In this document: in pieces, positions 1 through 12,400 of the stretch
Numbering within the stretch: position 1 is the first letter of the stretch
How the letters are laid out: each line of letters opens with the position of its first letter
Assembly: GCA_023055355.1 (NCBI GenBank)
Contig: JALJCS010000015.1
Coordinates: 21,875,516-21,939,515, forward strand
Direction of reading: 5' to 3'
Source of the DNA: Agelaius tricolor
Taxonomy: Eukaryota; Chordata; Aves; Passeriformes; Icteridae
Length of the DNA: 64,000 nt
The notes under the pieces: generated by a model
The model's input: the letters and a program-made list of their open reading frames with translations, nothing else
Told to the model about the DNA's origin: nothing
Databases searched by the model: none
Program-made: the position numbers and the translations under genes

Positions 1-3000
1 GCTTCTGTAGGCAGGAATGAAAACTCCTGAATGACTTGGTTCAAATTGGCCAGTCCTGTGTAATTACAGGCAAACATTTACCTGCTTTTCAGTGTTTCAA
101 GCAACGTCCATCTCCATGCTCCCTTGTGTTAAATGGTCAATTAAAAGCAGAAATGCTTCAGCCATTTATGTCACTGGTCCTTGTGTTCATTTATAGCCTG
201 GCAAAAGTGGAGATGCTTTGGGGAGTATTGAAAGTAGTCTCTGGCATGTTCCTTCTATTCTCTCTTGCCATTATGCTTTATTACCAACTAACATCTGCAT
301 GACAAGACAGTCAACACTGTGAGCAGCTGTGGGGGAAGCAGTGTGTAATCCTCCTTAAACCTTCTGTCCCAGCTATTGCCTTTTGTGAGCAATTTCAGGA
401 CTGTGTAACTGCTCCCAAGCACATTCCCCTTTTGTATTTTTCTCTTGTAAACCACAATTCATAAAATATTTGGACAAGGCAATGTCAGGATGAAAGAAGT
501 GGATAATTTAGAATTTAAAAACTCCTTAGTGGTTTGAATTTTTTTTTGTTCTTTGGTGGTCTGTAGTTTTGGATTTGAAAAATGGGCACAGCAGTTCTCC
601 AAACAGCCTTTGTTGTCAACTTACTGAGCTACATCTGGGACCAAACAGTACACATAACATTACAGTATGAGACGTGATAGCAGCAAATCCTTGTTACTTC
701 ACACTCAGGTTGACTTGTCAAGTAGGAATAGTTCTCTTGTTGAAGAAGTAACAACTTGAATTCTGTGTGTATAGGCCAGTTCTCTCAAATCCAGCACTAA
801 CATGCAGAAATACCAGTTGTACTGGTGAGGGGGAAGTAATTTTATGTGTTTGTAGAGGGCAAGGGATTATGGAGATTAGGGACTTGCAGTAGTCATCAGA
901 GGATAAAAAATGGCCAGATGCCATTGCACATGGGTTACAGGGTGAACTGCTGAAAATAAATGGTAGCTGTTCCTGTAATTGAGCACGTAGTATTCCAAGG
1001 ACAGGGTTCTACAGTGTACAGTGTAAAGAGCTATCAGTAGATTTCCAGGTTCCTGAAATTTGCCTTTGTTCTTCACTGAAATCTTGCAGAAACGATTAAC
1101 TTACCATACCTAGTTTCGCATAGTTAATCAACAATGTCTGCAGTGAACCTGCTGACCAGACTGGAATGTTCCCATTTCCTATTCAGCTGCAATATTAAAA
1201 TGGGTTACATAAGACTAGTTCTGTAGTCATGCATCAGTTTTCACATAAGCAGTTATATGGTTTAAATTCTTTTAACTCTTTTCTACAATTTGAGCCTGGC
1301 TGTTCGGATTGTTCCTGGTAAGATTTTTTTGTGAATTTCTAAAGTAGTTGTGAACTGTAGACTGTTGCTGTTTACCTGTCAGATTTAAAAGTAGATTTTG
1401 AGGTGCTGAACACTGATGCTAACCTCACTTCTTGGATGGAGCTGAGGACATATTTAAGCCTAGAGCAAGTCAGTGAATATGCAAAGAGAAGGAAGGTGCT
1501 GAAACAGAACAGCATTTAAAAGGCTGAGGGGCTAAGCCTGTGGGATCTCATCCTCAACCGGATGGCATTTCTGTGATGGAAAATCAGTATTTAAATGCTG
1601 CATTTGTTTCATTTGAAAATGTCAGGAAACGCTGTTGGCAGTACCATGAAACTGCTCTAAAAATCAGAATGGAAAAATGCAGAGATAGGAAAGAACAGTC
1701 TCTGCTTTTGTAATTGGTAACAAACTAAACTTGGATCACTGTCAGCAGGTCTTTGGAAGAATTGCTCCTGGAAAGGAACAGTTGACATGTTCCAAGCCTG
1801 TATCACTCCTTTGCGCTGGGATAGCTGATACCCTGAAAAACAAAGGCAAGGCACGGGGAGGACAGCAGAATGCAGAGACTCTGCCACAGGAGAGCAGAGT
1901 TGGCAGGGAGAGAAGCAGCAGGAATGAAGTGCCCACAGTGCATAGTTAATGAGGACGAGCAAACAAGTGGGAGTGGGAGTGGCGGAGCACAGGAGGGCAG
2001 CAAGATTCCCACCATATGTGTAAATGAGCACATCTGTATTACCCAGATAGGGCCTTGCCTGTCCCAAACTTGTTTGGGGACCAATGGCTGTTAATTGCCA
2101 GGACAAAGAAACTGTAATCATTGAGTACAATGTCTTTAACAGCATTCACTGTTAGAGGTGTTATTCTGTTTTCAGTCCTAGTAAGAAGGCAGGACAGACT
2201 CCCTGCATATCTTTAAGGAAGTCTAAACCGGAGCATAGAAACAAGTGGTTTTCTCCAAGGGTGGGAGTAATCATGTTTGGCCTTGAGGCTGCAGTTCCAC
2301 AAGACCAGATGTTAGCATCCCACTGTCTTTGGAAAAGCAAGGTTTTGATCTTCACCGTGTACTTCCACTGCTCACCTTAACACAGGCTGGAAGGCTTACT
2401 GATCTCAGTACATTGCGAGTAAACTGAAAAATATTTAAATTACTGTATTTGTAGAAAAACAAAGCATCAACCCAAAACAAGATGCAGCCTTTCACTAGGA
2501 GTTAAGACTTCTGCAATAAATCCATTAAGTATTAGAGGAAAGGAAGAGCCGGGGTTGTGCGGCTGAGGGCAGAATTCTATTGGCAAGGAGGAAAGAAAGG
2601 CGTTGGAGTTTTCTCTCAGACTATCTGATAATGTCATAAGAGGGCTGCAGCAACAACAGATACATAATACATACAACTAACATATATACATGTAGAAGCA
2701 AGGTATTTTTTGAGGAAAGACCACGTAAATGGTCTAAATTTGGTCTATAATAATGTCTATAATGTAATAATGGTCTATAATAATATACTAAATATTGACT
2801 GAATACTAAATTCATCCAGTACTGGTTTAGTTATATTGGAGATAACATTTCAATTTGGCTTAAAGATAAGTGACATAGAGGTGTTGCTGTCTTTGTTTTT
2901 TGTTCAGTGCATCAGTTGAAGGGTTAACAGAAAATGAAGATCATATGGGCTCAAATGCTTTGTAAAATTTTACAGGAGCGTTCTATCTAAAGGGATGCAT

Positions 3001-4765
3001 TTCACCTCTGCATTTCAAAAGGAAACCTCTTGATGTTTTATTGCCATTTAACGTGTATCTGCAGATGAAAAGTGAAGTTACTGCTGTAGAACATTTATCC
3101 TTACATTCTCTGGAACGCTTGCGTGTCTGGGCTCCTGAATCTAAACTAATAAATACAGAGATGTTAGAGCAGTTATGTGGGGGTTTTAGGGGCTTATGAA
3201 GGGTAATCCAAAAGTTACCTCAATCATAACGTCTTCCCTTGGTTTTAGATCTGTTCGCTAGCATGTAACTAACTTTAGCATTTTTAAGTGTTTCTTACTC
3301 CTCTGTTAACAGCTAAGAAAAAATATTACTTGGTGAGTGTAGAAAAAGGGTAACGTTTCAGCATAAAGGAAACAGAACATTTTCCAGTAATAAAAGGTAA
3401 TTCAGAAAATGACAGGTGAAACCACTTTTCTTCATTCTAAATCAAAAATTCTGTTAAGAGCAAACATTAATGTGTGAAAAGGGAGTTAGAAGTAATTTAG
3501 GATGGAAGCACTGACAGAATGTTGCCTAAAGCAGTGGTTTACAATGCAGCGCTAGTCTGACTAATGAAAGGCTTACTGAGATCAACAGCACATTTTAAGA
3601 TGCAGTAAGCACATGCATGACAGTTAGTGTGTCAACCCGCAGTAATAGGGTAGTGTCAACCTTTCACAGGCTCCTACGTTCACATTTTTGAGTCCTTTTG
3701 CCAATACGTATGAATGACTGCAGAGCTAAACAATTCTAGGCGTAATGTATCGTCGTGGGGGTTTGAGTTAGTATGAATTTGTTTTAAGTTTGGAAGTGGT
3801 AAATTTCCACTATAACTGGAAGCATTTTAAGAACTAGATTCTTAGGCACCACATAGTGTGAAAATGAATTAAAACTTTTTAACAGGAATCTAAACTGAAT
3901 TTAGTGTTTCCTTGCTGGCTTAGGAAGGTCAAAGTGATGATACTTCTTCAATGCAGTGTTATCCTTTAATATCAGAGTGCGAACTCCAGCACTGTGCAAT
4001 TAGGTCAGTTAGCTGGTTTTTCCACCCTCTCCCACACAATCCAAGGATTTGCCTCTAAGCAGAGGTAGCTGTGAGATATAGGAGCTCTGAAGCTGTTTGT
4101 TTTGAAACCTACAAAGAGCTCCTTGTTTCTTCCTGGTGGTATCAGCAGCCACACAGTAAAGTTTGAGAAGCTGTACAATGTCTAGTAAGTAATAGAAGCA
4201 GCTGTGTAGCACCTAGTAAATGTGATGAGCAACTTTCTGGTCAAAATGAAGGTAAAGAAATGACAGCACTGCCTGTTTGTGACAGGAATTTTTATTGTAC
4301 TTGTTTGTTAATTGAGAAAGGAACATACCAGCTCAATTCAACACAATCAGCATCTTGCTCCTGGCTTTGGATACGCTAGCAAATCCAGTGTTTCCAATAC
4401 TAATTTATTCTTTTTATTTTTCTTACACTGACATCTCAAAACAGAATAAATGTGTGTTCTTCTCTTCACGTTTTAGTAGCCCAACTACTTTGCTTTATTA
4501 TTTAATCAATGTCATCAAATGTATCCCCCCAAAGAACTGAGGCTCTGGGAATTCATAGCTGTGAGAAAAAAAAATGCACAAAACTAACAAAACTTTCTTT
4601 TTATAATTTAACAGTCTAATAAAACAAGACCTATCAATATATTAAGAAATAAATCCAGTTACAAATGCATGTATATAGAAGGAACTTCTGAGGATGTCAA
4701 AACAGAAAATGATCAGCTATTTACAAGATACACAGCAGGATGATACAGTAGCCAAGACCCACCAT
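1..4765. other. Intergenic DNA and likely GABARAPL2 3' UTR
   Basis: I recognise no protein-coding exon here. The part next to 4,765 should be the 3' untranslated region of GABARAPL2, which ends on the minus strand at 4,766. Minus-strand AATAAA hexamers (TTTATT on the plus strand) occur near 4,291 and 4,403 and could be its poly(A) signals. The open frames in this stretch are short and look like chance. If mammalian gene order holds, ADAT1 would lie further left, but I see no ADAT1 coding sequence. Confidence 0.5.
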
Positions 4766-7700
4766 TCAGAAACCAAATGTGTTCTCTCCACTGTAGGCAA
4801 CATACAAGAATCCATCCTCATCCTTTTCTTTCTCATAAAGTTGTCCCATAGTTAAGCTTGAAAGGGAAAAAAAGAGAAATGGTTTGCTTGGCTCATGCAA
4901 GTTGTCAGTGTTAACAGTCAGAACTTCATATAAACAAGGATTAATAAAAGCTAAAACTTTTAAGTCTGTGTATAGGCTACAATACAAAAAAATGAGGGTA
5001 AATGAAAAGCAGTTGGCTCCTAATTTAGAGAAATGATCCTGGACTCTCTGCAGAGTAAATTTTTTGTATTTCTTCACAAATGCCTTTGTCAGAATGCTTC
5101 CTTATTTTGTTGGAAATTGGTCTCTATTTTGAAAACAAAAAGAAACCCTAGCAATTACTTGGTGGGTCAACTGCTCCAACCATCTATTTACAGATAGTTG
5201 GAGCAGTAGACATCAGTTGGGTGCACAAATGAAGCCTCCTCAGCTTACCTTTCTCTGACTTCCCAAAACTGAGAAAAGGCTAATGAACTGAAAGATGGAG
5301 ATGGATGTTGCAGGAAAAACAACAACGTCATTCTGCCCAAGAGAGGAGCTGGGAAGATTTGTAAGCAGTACTTGCAATGGAAGCAAATTGGTGAGTAGTA
5401 AATAGATTACCAATCCTTGACATCCTTCTCTCCTCATACAGAGGTTTATTACATAAACTGAAGCCTGTGAAACGAGCAGAACCATGAACAGATTGTGGTT
5501 TTGTTTATTGGTTAAGAAGTTACCATTTTTACATTAATATTGAATGATCAAAGCCCTGTTTTTCTAGCTGAGATGTTACATCTTATAATGAACATGTGAG
5601 AAGAGACAATGGATCTCCCTTTCCTGTGCCCAGCAATTCTGTAATACAGTTTTAAAGATGACATATAGGCATTCTCAGTACTGTTAGAAGAAAACAAGCA
5701 GAAAAGGATGGTTCTCGTGGATCCCTATTGTGTATTGGGTTACCTGGAGGGACTCTTTCTTTTACAATTAAGTATTCAGAATGATATCACATCTAAGGCA
5801 TGTAATGACATACTATTTCCTTAAATGCTACTAAAGTATCTAGTGTAGAAAGTTGTAGTTGCTGCTTCTGCTATATTCTGTTATGTAGCAGAAAACAATG
5901 AAACATATTCCTATATAAAAGCAATGCAAAAAACTTTTCTATTGCAATTATTTTTTTTCATAGAAAAAAATCATTAAAAAAAAAGAACCAGCAGTTTGTA
6001 ATGTTACAATTTCTTTGTAAACTGACAGCTTATTGTTTTTTTTCAGAATAATTTATGGCATTTGCTATTGAGTATTTAATGTGCAACCTTTTTTGTTATA
6101 CTGAGAATCATTGTTTTCTTGATATTGATGATGTACGTGTTTTTGCACTCAACCAAATGCAACATCGTAACTGCAAAGCTCACCCTTTTGCCATGGAAGT
6201 AAATCATAATATATTTTTCAGTCACCTTTCTTTTCAGCCTAGCTCAAGAAATAAGACGTTTATCAAATTCATGAGGGAAAAAAAAACTTTTAGTGATATT
6301 AAGATGTGGCAGACATCTCCCAAAATCACCAAATGAGCCTTGAAGAGCGGTGTTACTGACCCTCTAATATGCACAGGCTTGCTGTAATGATTCTGAATAC
6401 CAAGTGAATAGCCTCTCACCTGGATTGTGGGACTGTCTTGTCTACAAAGAGGAATATTGCCTTCTCAGATGGCAGTTGAATCCTCTTCCTGATGATCCAC
6501 ATGAACTGGGCCACGGTGATGTCAGACGGAACTAAGTACTTCCTCTTGTCAATATCAACAATCTGAGATCCTGAGACCTTCTCCACTATGACCTGTAAAG
6601 TGCAGGTGTGAAGGTCAGGCTGTTCAGGATTGGTATGAACAGATGGCTTTGGTAGATTTTTTGCTCATACAGGCTTACAGTGGTGAGTAGAGGAGATGAA
6701 TAAAAAGGTTTCCTGATCCCAACCAAATCAGAGGTAGAACTAGCTCAGCACTGTAAAACCTGATTTTACAGCTGCACTGAAACCTACGTTTATATACACA
6801 ATGGCTTGAAACTTCCTATGCCCATGTTTGGCAGTCATGGGGTAAAAAGGTGTATTATGCCTTAAAGACACCTGTGACAAGAAAGTATGCACACCACTTA
6901 ACCTTTTGTACACTGATGATAAGAAATTACTGCAGCGTGGACCCAAAGCTGAAAATGAACCAGCGGTGTACCCTAGACACAAGTAAGGCTAATAGTGTCC
7001 TGGACTGCATTAGGCAAAGGACTGGGAGGTGATCCTTTCTCTGTGCTGGTACTGGTGAGGCTACGTTTGTATTCTGCTGAACTGACATTTGGAGTATTCC
7101 ATCATTGCTTCGGAAATCAGAAACTGACTACAGCAAGGAAAGATAGCAAGGTGGCCACAAACAAAACCAAACAAAAATAAACCAAACAGAAAGCAACAAG
7201 TGCACGGGAAAGGATAATTAAGTATTGCTAGTGAAAAAGACACGATGCTCATTGTACTACAAAGACTGATTCTTGAAGGAAAAATTCAGAAGGTCAGGAA
7301 ATGGGGTTTACAAGAGGTTCCAGGGTCTCCATTTCTTAGCTCTACATTCCAAGTGAAACATTAAGTTTGAAAAATACTTCTGACTGTTAAATTGACACCA
7401 ACTATTTGGTATCAATGGTATGCGGCTCAATTTGAATCATCAAGCAGAAAACACATACTGGTCCAGACAAAGGATTGCTGCAATTTGAGATTCAATTCCT
7501 GTATTTGTCTACACCTTGCTGTCCATCCCTGATACAGCAGTATGTCATTCTGACTCAGTCATTCTGACAGTGAGTTTCTATGTTTCTTTTTCCCCATAGG
7601 TTATCAAGGATATTTTTGAAATGGATACATGGATACTGTGAAGATGTACGGTCATTAAGGATGCTGCAGTCTATGCATGAGGGAATAGTTAGTCAAGAGA

Positions 7701-8931
7701 GAACAGCATGGATCATATCAGCTCGCCAGATTGCAGCTGGAGAAAATCGTGTGACTTTGTGCAACTGAGCAGCAGAAAAAGTCAACGGGAATGAAGATTC
7801 TTCTCTGGGCTGTGCTAATGGAAAAGTTAACCAAAAGGTTAGAGGCAGGAGTGGCATTAACTGGCATGTGGTCAGAGGGGATGTGGGAAATTTTATACCC
7901 AAGCAAGTCAGTTGAGAATGTAGACATGTTGCAAGCTGTTACATAAGGATGTGAACTGTGGTCTTTTCAGAGACTGAAACATGGTAAAAGGGATTGCGGA
8001 GAGAAGAAGAGAGCTCATTCACTCTTTAGCAGATTGGTAGGTATTAATGCTCCTCCAAGAAAGGAGGGGTCACCACTCGCATTGGCTCTTCAAACAGGGT
8101 TTGCATGGGGAAACTCACCATGATGACTGGTTATAGGCGTGGAATACATGAGGGATATCATCTAACTAATTTAGCCAGAATGGAAGATGGTCAAAGTTTC
8201 AATAGTCTTTATAATCTTTCTAAGGATCAGGCACAATCTTCAAGACAATGAAGGTATTTGCTGGGATATAACTGCCATTAGAAGAAAGCAGGACCATGAT
8301 AAACCATAAAAATCCCTGGAAAGTTTTTAGAAAGCGTTTTTGTCAATATGCACTGGGGCACAGGAGGAAATGTTGGACTAGTTATATGTGTTTGGGACTT
8401 CTTTAAAACATCTAAGGACAAAAAAAGGAAAATGAATTTTCTTACTAGGAACTCATCAGAGTGGGCAGGATGGAAGCATTGTATCCACCTTTGCCTGTAA
8501 GTACTCTATTGAAGCTGGCTTGGCTACTCACCGGGACACGGTCGGGGTATTTGGCTCGGATTTTTGCCGACTCGACACATCTGTGCTCTGTGAACAAAAC
8601 TCGTAATTAGTCATTGCATAGTAATTATATTGCTGGTGTCCTAGGCCGAGAGGGCAGCGCCGGCAGGGCCGTGAGCCTGCGGGGATCGCGATCACATTCC
8701 CGTCTCCGAGTGGGTCTCTAGATTTTCGGGGAGACCGTCCCCAGGCATCGCACTACCCTTCGGCGAGGGCCGCCAGCGGCTGTCCGCCCACATACAAGAC
8801 GACTGCCTGGGGAAGCCGACCGCGACAGATGGCGACACGGGAGACGGAGGGCAGCGGGGCCGCTGCCAGGCAGCGCCTGGCCCAGACCCACCCTTACCCA
8901 GCGCGTGGTCCTCCTTGAACATCCACTTCAT
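4766..8931 (-). CDS. GABARAPL2: GABARAPL2 (GATE-16), ATG8-family autophagy protein, complete
   Basis: This is a ubiquitin-like ATG8 modifier that is conjugated to phosphatidylethanolamine and acts in autophagosome maturation and intra-Golgi traffic. Four coding exons read on the minus strand are 8,931-8,898, 8,587-8,532, 6,592-6,420 and 4,856-4,766. They total 354 nt (117 aa plus stop), the usual family length. The N-terminus is [11 protein letters not shown]. Exon 3 carries the ubiquitin-like core with [15 protein letters not shown]. The C-terminus is YSGENTFGF, where the ATG4 family cuts after Gly116 to expose the lipidation glycine. All junctions are GT-AG and phases match (1, 0, 2). The gene diverges from TMEM231 with about 490 bp between start codons. 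I see no damage. Identity rests on remembered human sequence and is near certain. Confidence 0.97.
5170..5207. repeat. Short hairpin inside GABARAPL2 intron 3
   Basis: Two 16-base arms (5,170-5,185 and 5,192-5,207) are complementary except for one position and are separated by a 6-base loop. The stem is short for a microRNA precursor, so I record it only as an inverted repeat. Confidence 0.5.
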
Positions 8932-9417
8932 GGTGCAGGCGGGCAGAGAGCGAAGCCAGAGGCGGCGAGGCCCGTGTGCGGGGGGCGGGGGCTCGTGCCG
9001 GGCCTGTCGCTGTCACGGTCCCTGTCACAACAACAGCCGCGGCTCGGCAGGCGGGACTTCCGGCTCGCCTGTTCCCCGGCAACGGCTTGAGCAGCCGTGC
9101 TTCCGGCCGGGGATCACGGGGCGGGGCTGTGGCGTCTTGACACGGAGTCACCTGCCGGCTGCGAAGCCGCCCGCAGGGCTCCCGGGGCACTCGAAGCCGC
9201 TCCACAGACTTCATCCCCCCGGCAGGTGTCCCCATCCGTGTGTCCCCATCCCGCTGCCGGGCGCTATCTCGCCCACGGCCCCGGGAGGCAGCGGTGCGCG
9301 TTCATTGGCTGATGGGCTCCTCTCCTCGGCGCTGATTGGTGCGGCGTCACGTCAGTCCGACGCTCCGCCCAGTGCAGCGCTGAAGGCGCGGGTAGCCGGC
9401 GCTGAGGGCCGCTCGCC
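8932..9417. promoter_or_regulatory. Bidirectional CpG-rich promoter of GABARAPL2 and TMEM231
   Basis: The interval between the two divergent start codons is GC- and CpG-rich. It contains a perfect RFX X-box match (GTTCCCCGGCAAC, 9,071-9,083). It also holds two inverted CCAAT boxes (ATTGG at 9,304 and 9,335, 31 bp apart, a usual NF-Y spacing) and a CRE-like TCACGTCA at 9,347-9,354. No TATA box is evident. RFX sites are typical of ciliary genes and TMEM231 is a ciliary transition-zone gene, so the X-box probably serves TMEM231. Confidence 0.8.
9071..9083. promoter_or_regulatory. RFX X-box motif
   Basis: GTTCCCCGGCAAC fits the X-box consensus RYYNYY-N1-RRNRAC at every position. It lies about 335 bp upstream of the TMEM231 ATG. 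Occupancy is inferred, not shown. Confidence 0.65.
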
Positions 9418-12400
9418 ATGGCGGGCGTGGAGCTGTACTCGCATCCCGCGCTGTACACGCGCTACCGGGCTGGGTTCTGCTCCGCCGCTGCACTGGCGCT
9501 GTTGCTCATCACGGCGCTCACCTATGTGCCGCCGCTGCTGGTGGCCTACCGGAGCCACGGTGAGCGCCGCTGGACCCCACGCGGCCCGGCCGGGCCTGGC
9601 GCAGCCCTGAAATCTCGTGCTGTTTTTGCCCTCAGGTTTCTGGCTGAAGCAGAGCGCGTACCTGGAGCAGCCCACTGTTCGTTTCCGGTACGAGGCTCTC
9701 TTCGTCGCCACCATCGGGTCCGGCCCGGGCAGCTTCTTGGCGTGGAGCACATTCCCAGCGTTCAACAGGCTCCAGGAGGACCGGCTCCGAGTCCCGCTCC
9801 TGTCGGTAGGCTTGCCCGGGGCGGCCCGGCAACACTGGCGAGAAGCGAGGCTGCAGAGTGGGGCCAGTGGACCGGCAGCCGGCTCAGGGCACGAGTGCTG
9901 ATGGCGCTTTTGAGCGTGTGGCCCGTCAGGCACTGCTGCCTTCAGGTAGCAGCAGCTTTATGTATAACCTTGTGCCTCACATCGGGATTTGCTGGAATTT
10001 TAATGAATCCCGTTTCACTCCCTCTCAGTGTTACTGAATCGTAGCATTACTTAGGTTGGAAAAAGCCCGTAAGACCAAGTCCAGTCATTAATCAAACCCT
10101 ACCAATTTTGCCACTAAACCAAGTCCATAAACACCGCTGGTGGTTTGTGTGAACACGTCGGTTTACTTTATTCAAATTAGTTGTGCCGCTCTACCCTGGC
10201 CACATGGCTTGTCATTATATGAAGTCTGCAGGGTACACCTAGATTTGGAAGTAGATATGTGCCTTCAGAAACACATAATCTCTGCCTTGCAGTCACTTTT
10301 CTTTCTGGGATTGCACAGTGGCAGTTATTTTTCTGTCTGCCTCTTTATGAGCCCTTCTGTATTTTGCAAGTAGCTGAAGTATTGGACACTCTGGCACACA
10401 AGCATAGCAAGCCTTGGCTTACTGCCAGGCATCAGCATACAGAAGCCATTTAAGAGGCATGCTAAAATAGCAGGAGGCAGAGGCCTGACCACCAGTCATA
10501 TATTTGCACTGTGTCTTGCACAGAAGATCCAGCACCAAGGCATGCTTTGTGGCATGCAAGGAAGATGGTTGGAATGGTCTAGGGCAGAAAAGACCTTGAA
10601 GTAAACTTTTCCTCCCTTGGAGGGGTGTATGAGACCTTGTATAACAGACAACAGTGTTGGCTTTTTGTCTCTAGTCCTCTGTCTGTAAATAGTCAAGTAG
10701 CTTTTTATTACATTCCTGACTGTGCAGTCCGTTTGCTTCCTTGGTATGTGTGTGCTGCAGTTGTAGGGTCCCCTGGGGTTTTACTTTTTTTGTTTTTCTT
10801 TCTAACAGAAATTCCTGTCTTTAAAAAAAATTTATTTAGACGAGAGAAGAAGACAAAAATCAAGATGGGAAAATGGATCAGTTGCATTTTAAACTGGAAC
10901 TTCCATTACAACCAACAGAGCATGTAGTTGGCGTTCAGCTGATTCTACTCTTTTCCTACCAGCTTTATGTGAGCATTTTTGGTTTTGTTTGTTGTGATGT
11001 ATAGACCTATTGTAAAATTCCAGTAGTGGTTATACAAAAGATGAAAAGAAACCTTCCACATTTGAAATTCCTATCCAAAATATGTGTTTTACTGAAAAAT
11101 ACTTAATTTTCTCCCCCTCTGCTGTGTCATTCCTAGACTAGCTCTCTTGTGTATTTTGATACGCTTTGTTAGGGTTTGGTGGTTTTGGTTTTTGTTGTTT
11201 TTTTTTTTTTTTTTTAATATTTTTAAGCTCTATATTCTCTTGGGCTGTAGTGCACTCACTATACAGGACAGAAATGCACAACAGTGAGTATCAGTGTGGG
11301 TGGCACCTGAAAATAACTGAGATTTTTGCAATAGGCAGAAGGATGTGCATTCCTACAGACTGCTGCGTCTTGACATAACCAGTTCATTTTCTGAGGTGGG
11401 GAGTCAGGCTGTTGCAGCAGCCTAAAACTCCTTAGATTTTGCTTAACAGTTCGTGAAGCATCGATAATCATCTGCCAGGATCTTTTATATCTTGTAACTG
11501 GGAGGAGGAAGTGTTATAGGAAGACAAGACAGTGCGATTCTGCTGCCATTGTACGTCAAATGGCAGTGTAATTAATACCTTAAAGCAAAGAGAAAACCAC
11601 CAGCACACAGAGAACCCAGGGATACATCTGAAAGGAGCAGTAATACAGAGCTGCTTGGGTGCAGCCACACAGACAAAAAGTTGTTTACCTAGGGAGATTA
11701 GGCTGTTTCTGTAGAGAGTCTTGCTGATTGCAGATTGACAAGCTTAGCAAGCATAGCTATGTGGTGTAGAAAACATTCTTAAGCCTGAGGCCCAGAATAA
11801 AGGCCCAACAGTCCTGATTTTGGGCTGAAGTATTTGGTCAGGTATTGGTATCACAGAGTTACCATATTCACAACACTTTTTTTTATCCCACTGTAAATGT
11901 GGAAATTTTCCTTCAGACTGAGTGGTTGATAAGAACTAAGGACCTCCCTTCTTTATTTGGTTCTTGTTGCAGAGTACAAGTCCTTGATTTTGACTGCTGA
12001 GTTTTTTTAAAGTGTGTCTCCAATGAATCTGTTTTAGTCACCTTGCTGCTTTTTACATGTTATGGCTAGTCAAAACTTTCGGTCATTGGCCACAGACATT
12101 GCACTTCACTGAATCTCAACTTTGTTGACATAATAAAGTTAGTTAGCTATTAGCTAAGGTAGTTCGCTTTTTTAAAAAAGCAGTATTTTTTATTTGGTGG
12201 TCTCTTGTATAGACTAAGGTGATGATCTGAAACTTGGGAGCCCTAGAAAAATCAAATCCATGTAGAAAAATGTGTAGATACCAAGACATAGAAAAGTATG
12301 TAGTGTCCCTCCTCCTCCCTCCCTGCTAAATTTTCCTTTTTTGTGTTCACTTTTTCAGAGGATGTCAACATTTGTGATGCAGAGCATGGCTTTTCTTCAG

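Noticed and set aside
36..302. 88-codon hydrophobic frame at the left edge
   Set aside because: No recognisable family, no splice or promoter context; AT-rich intergenic DNA gives such frames by chance.
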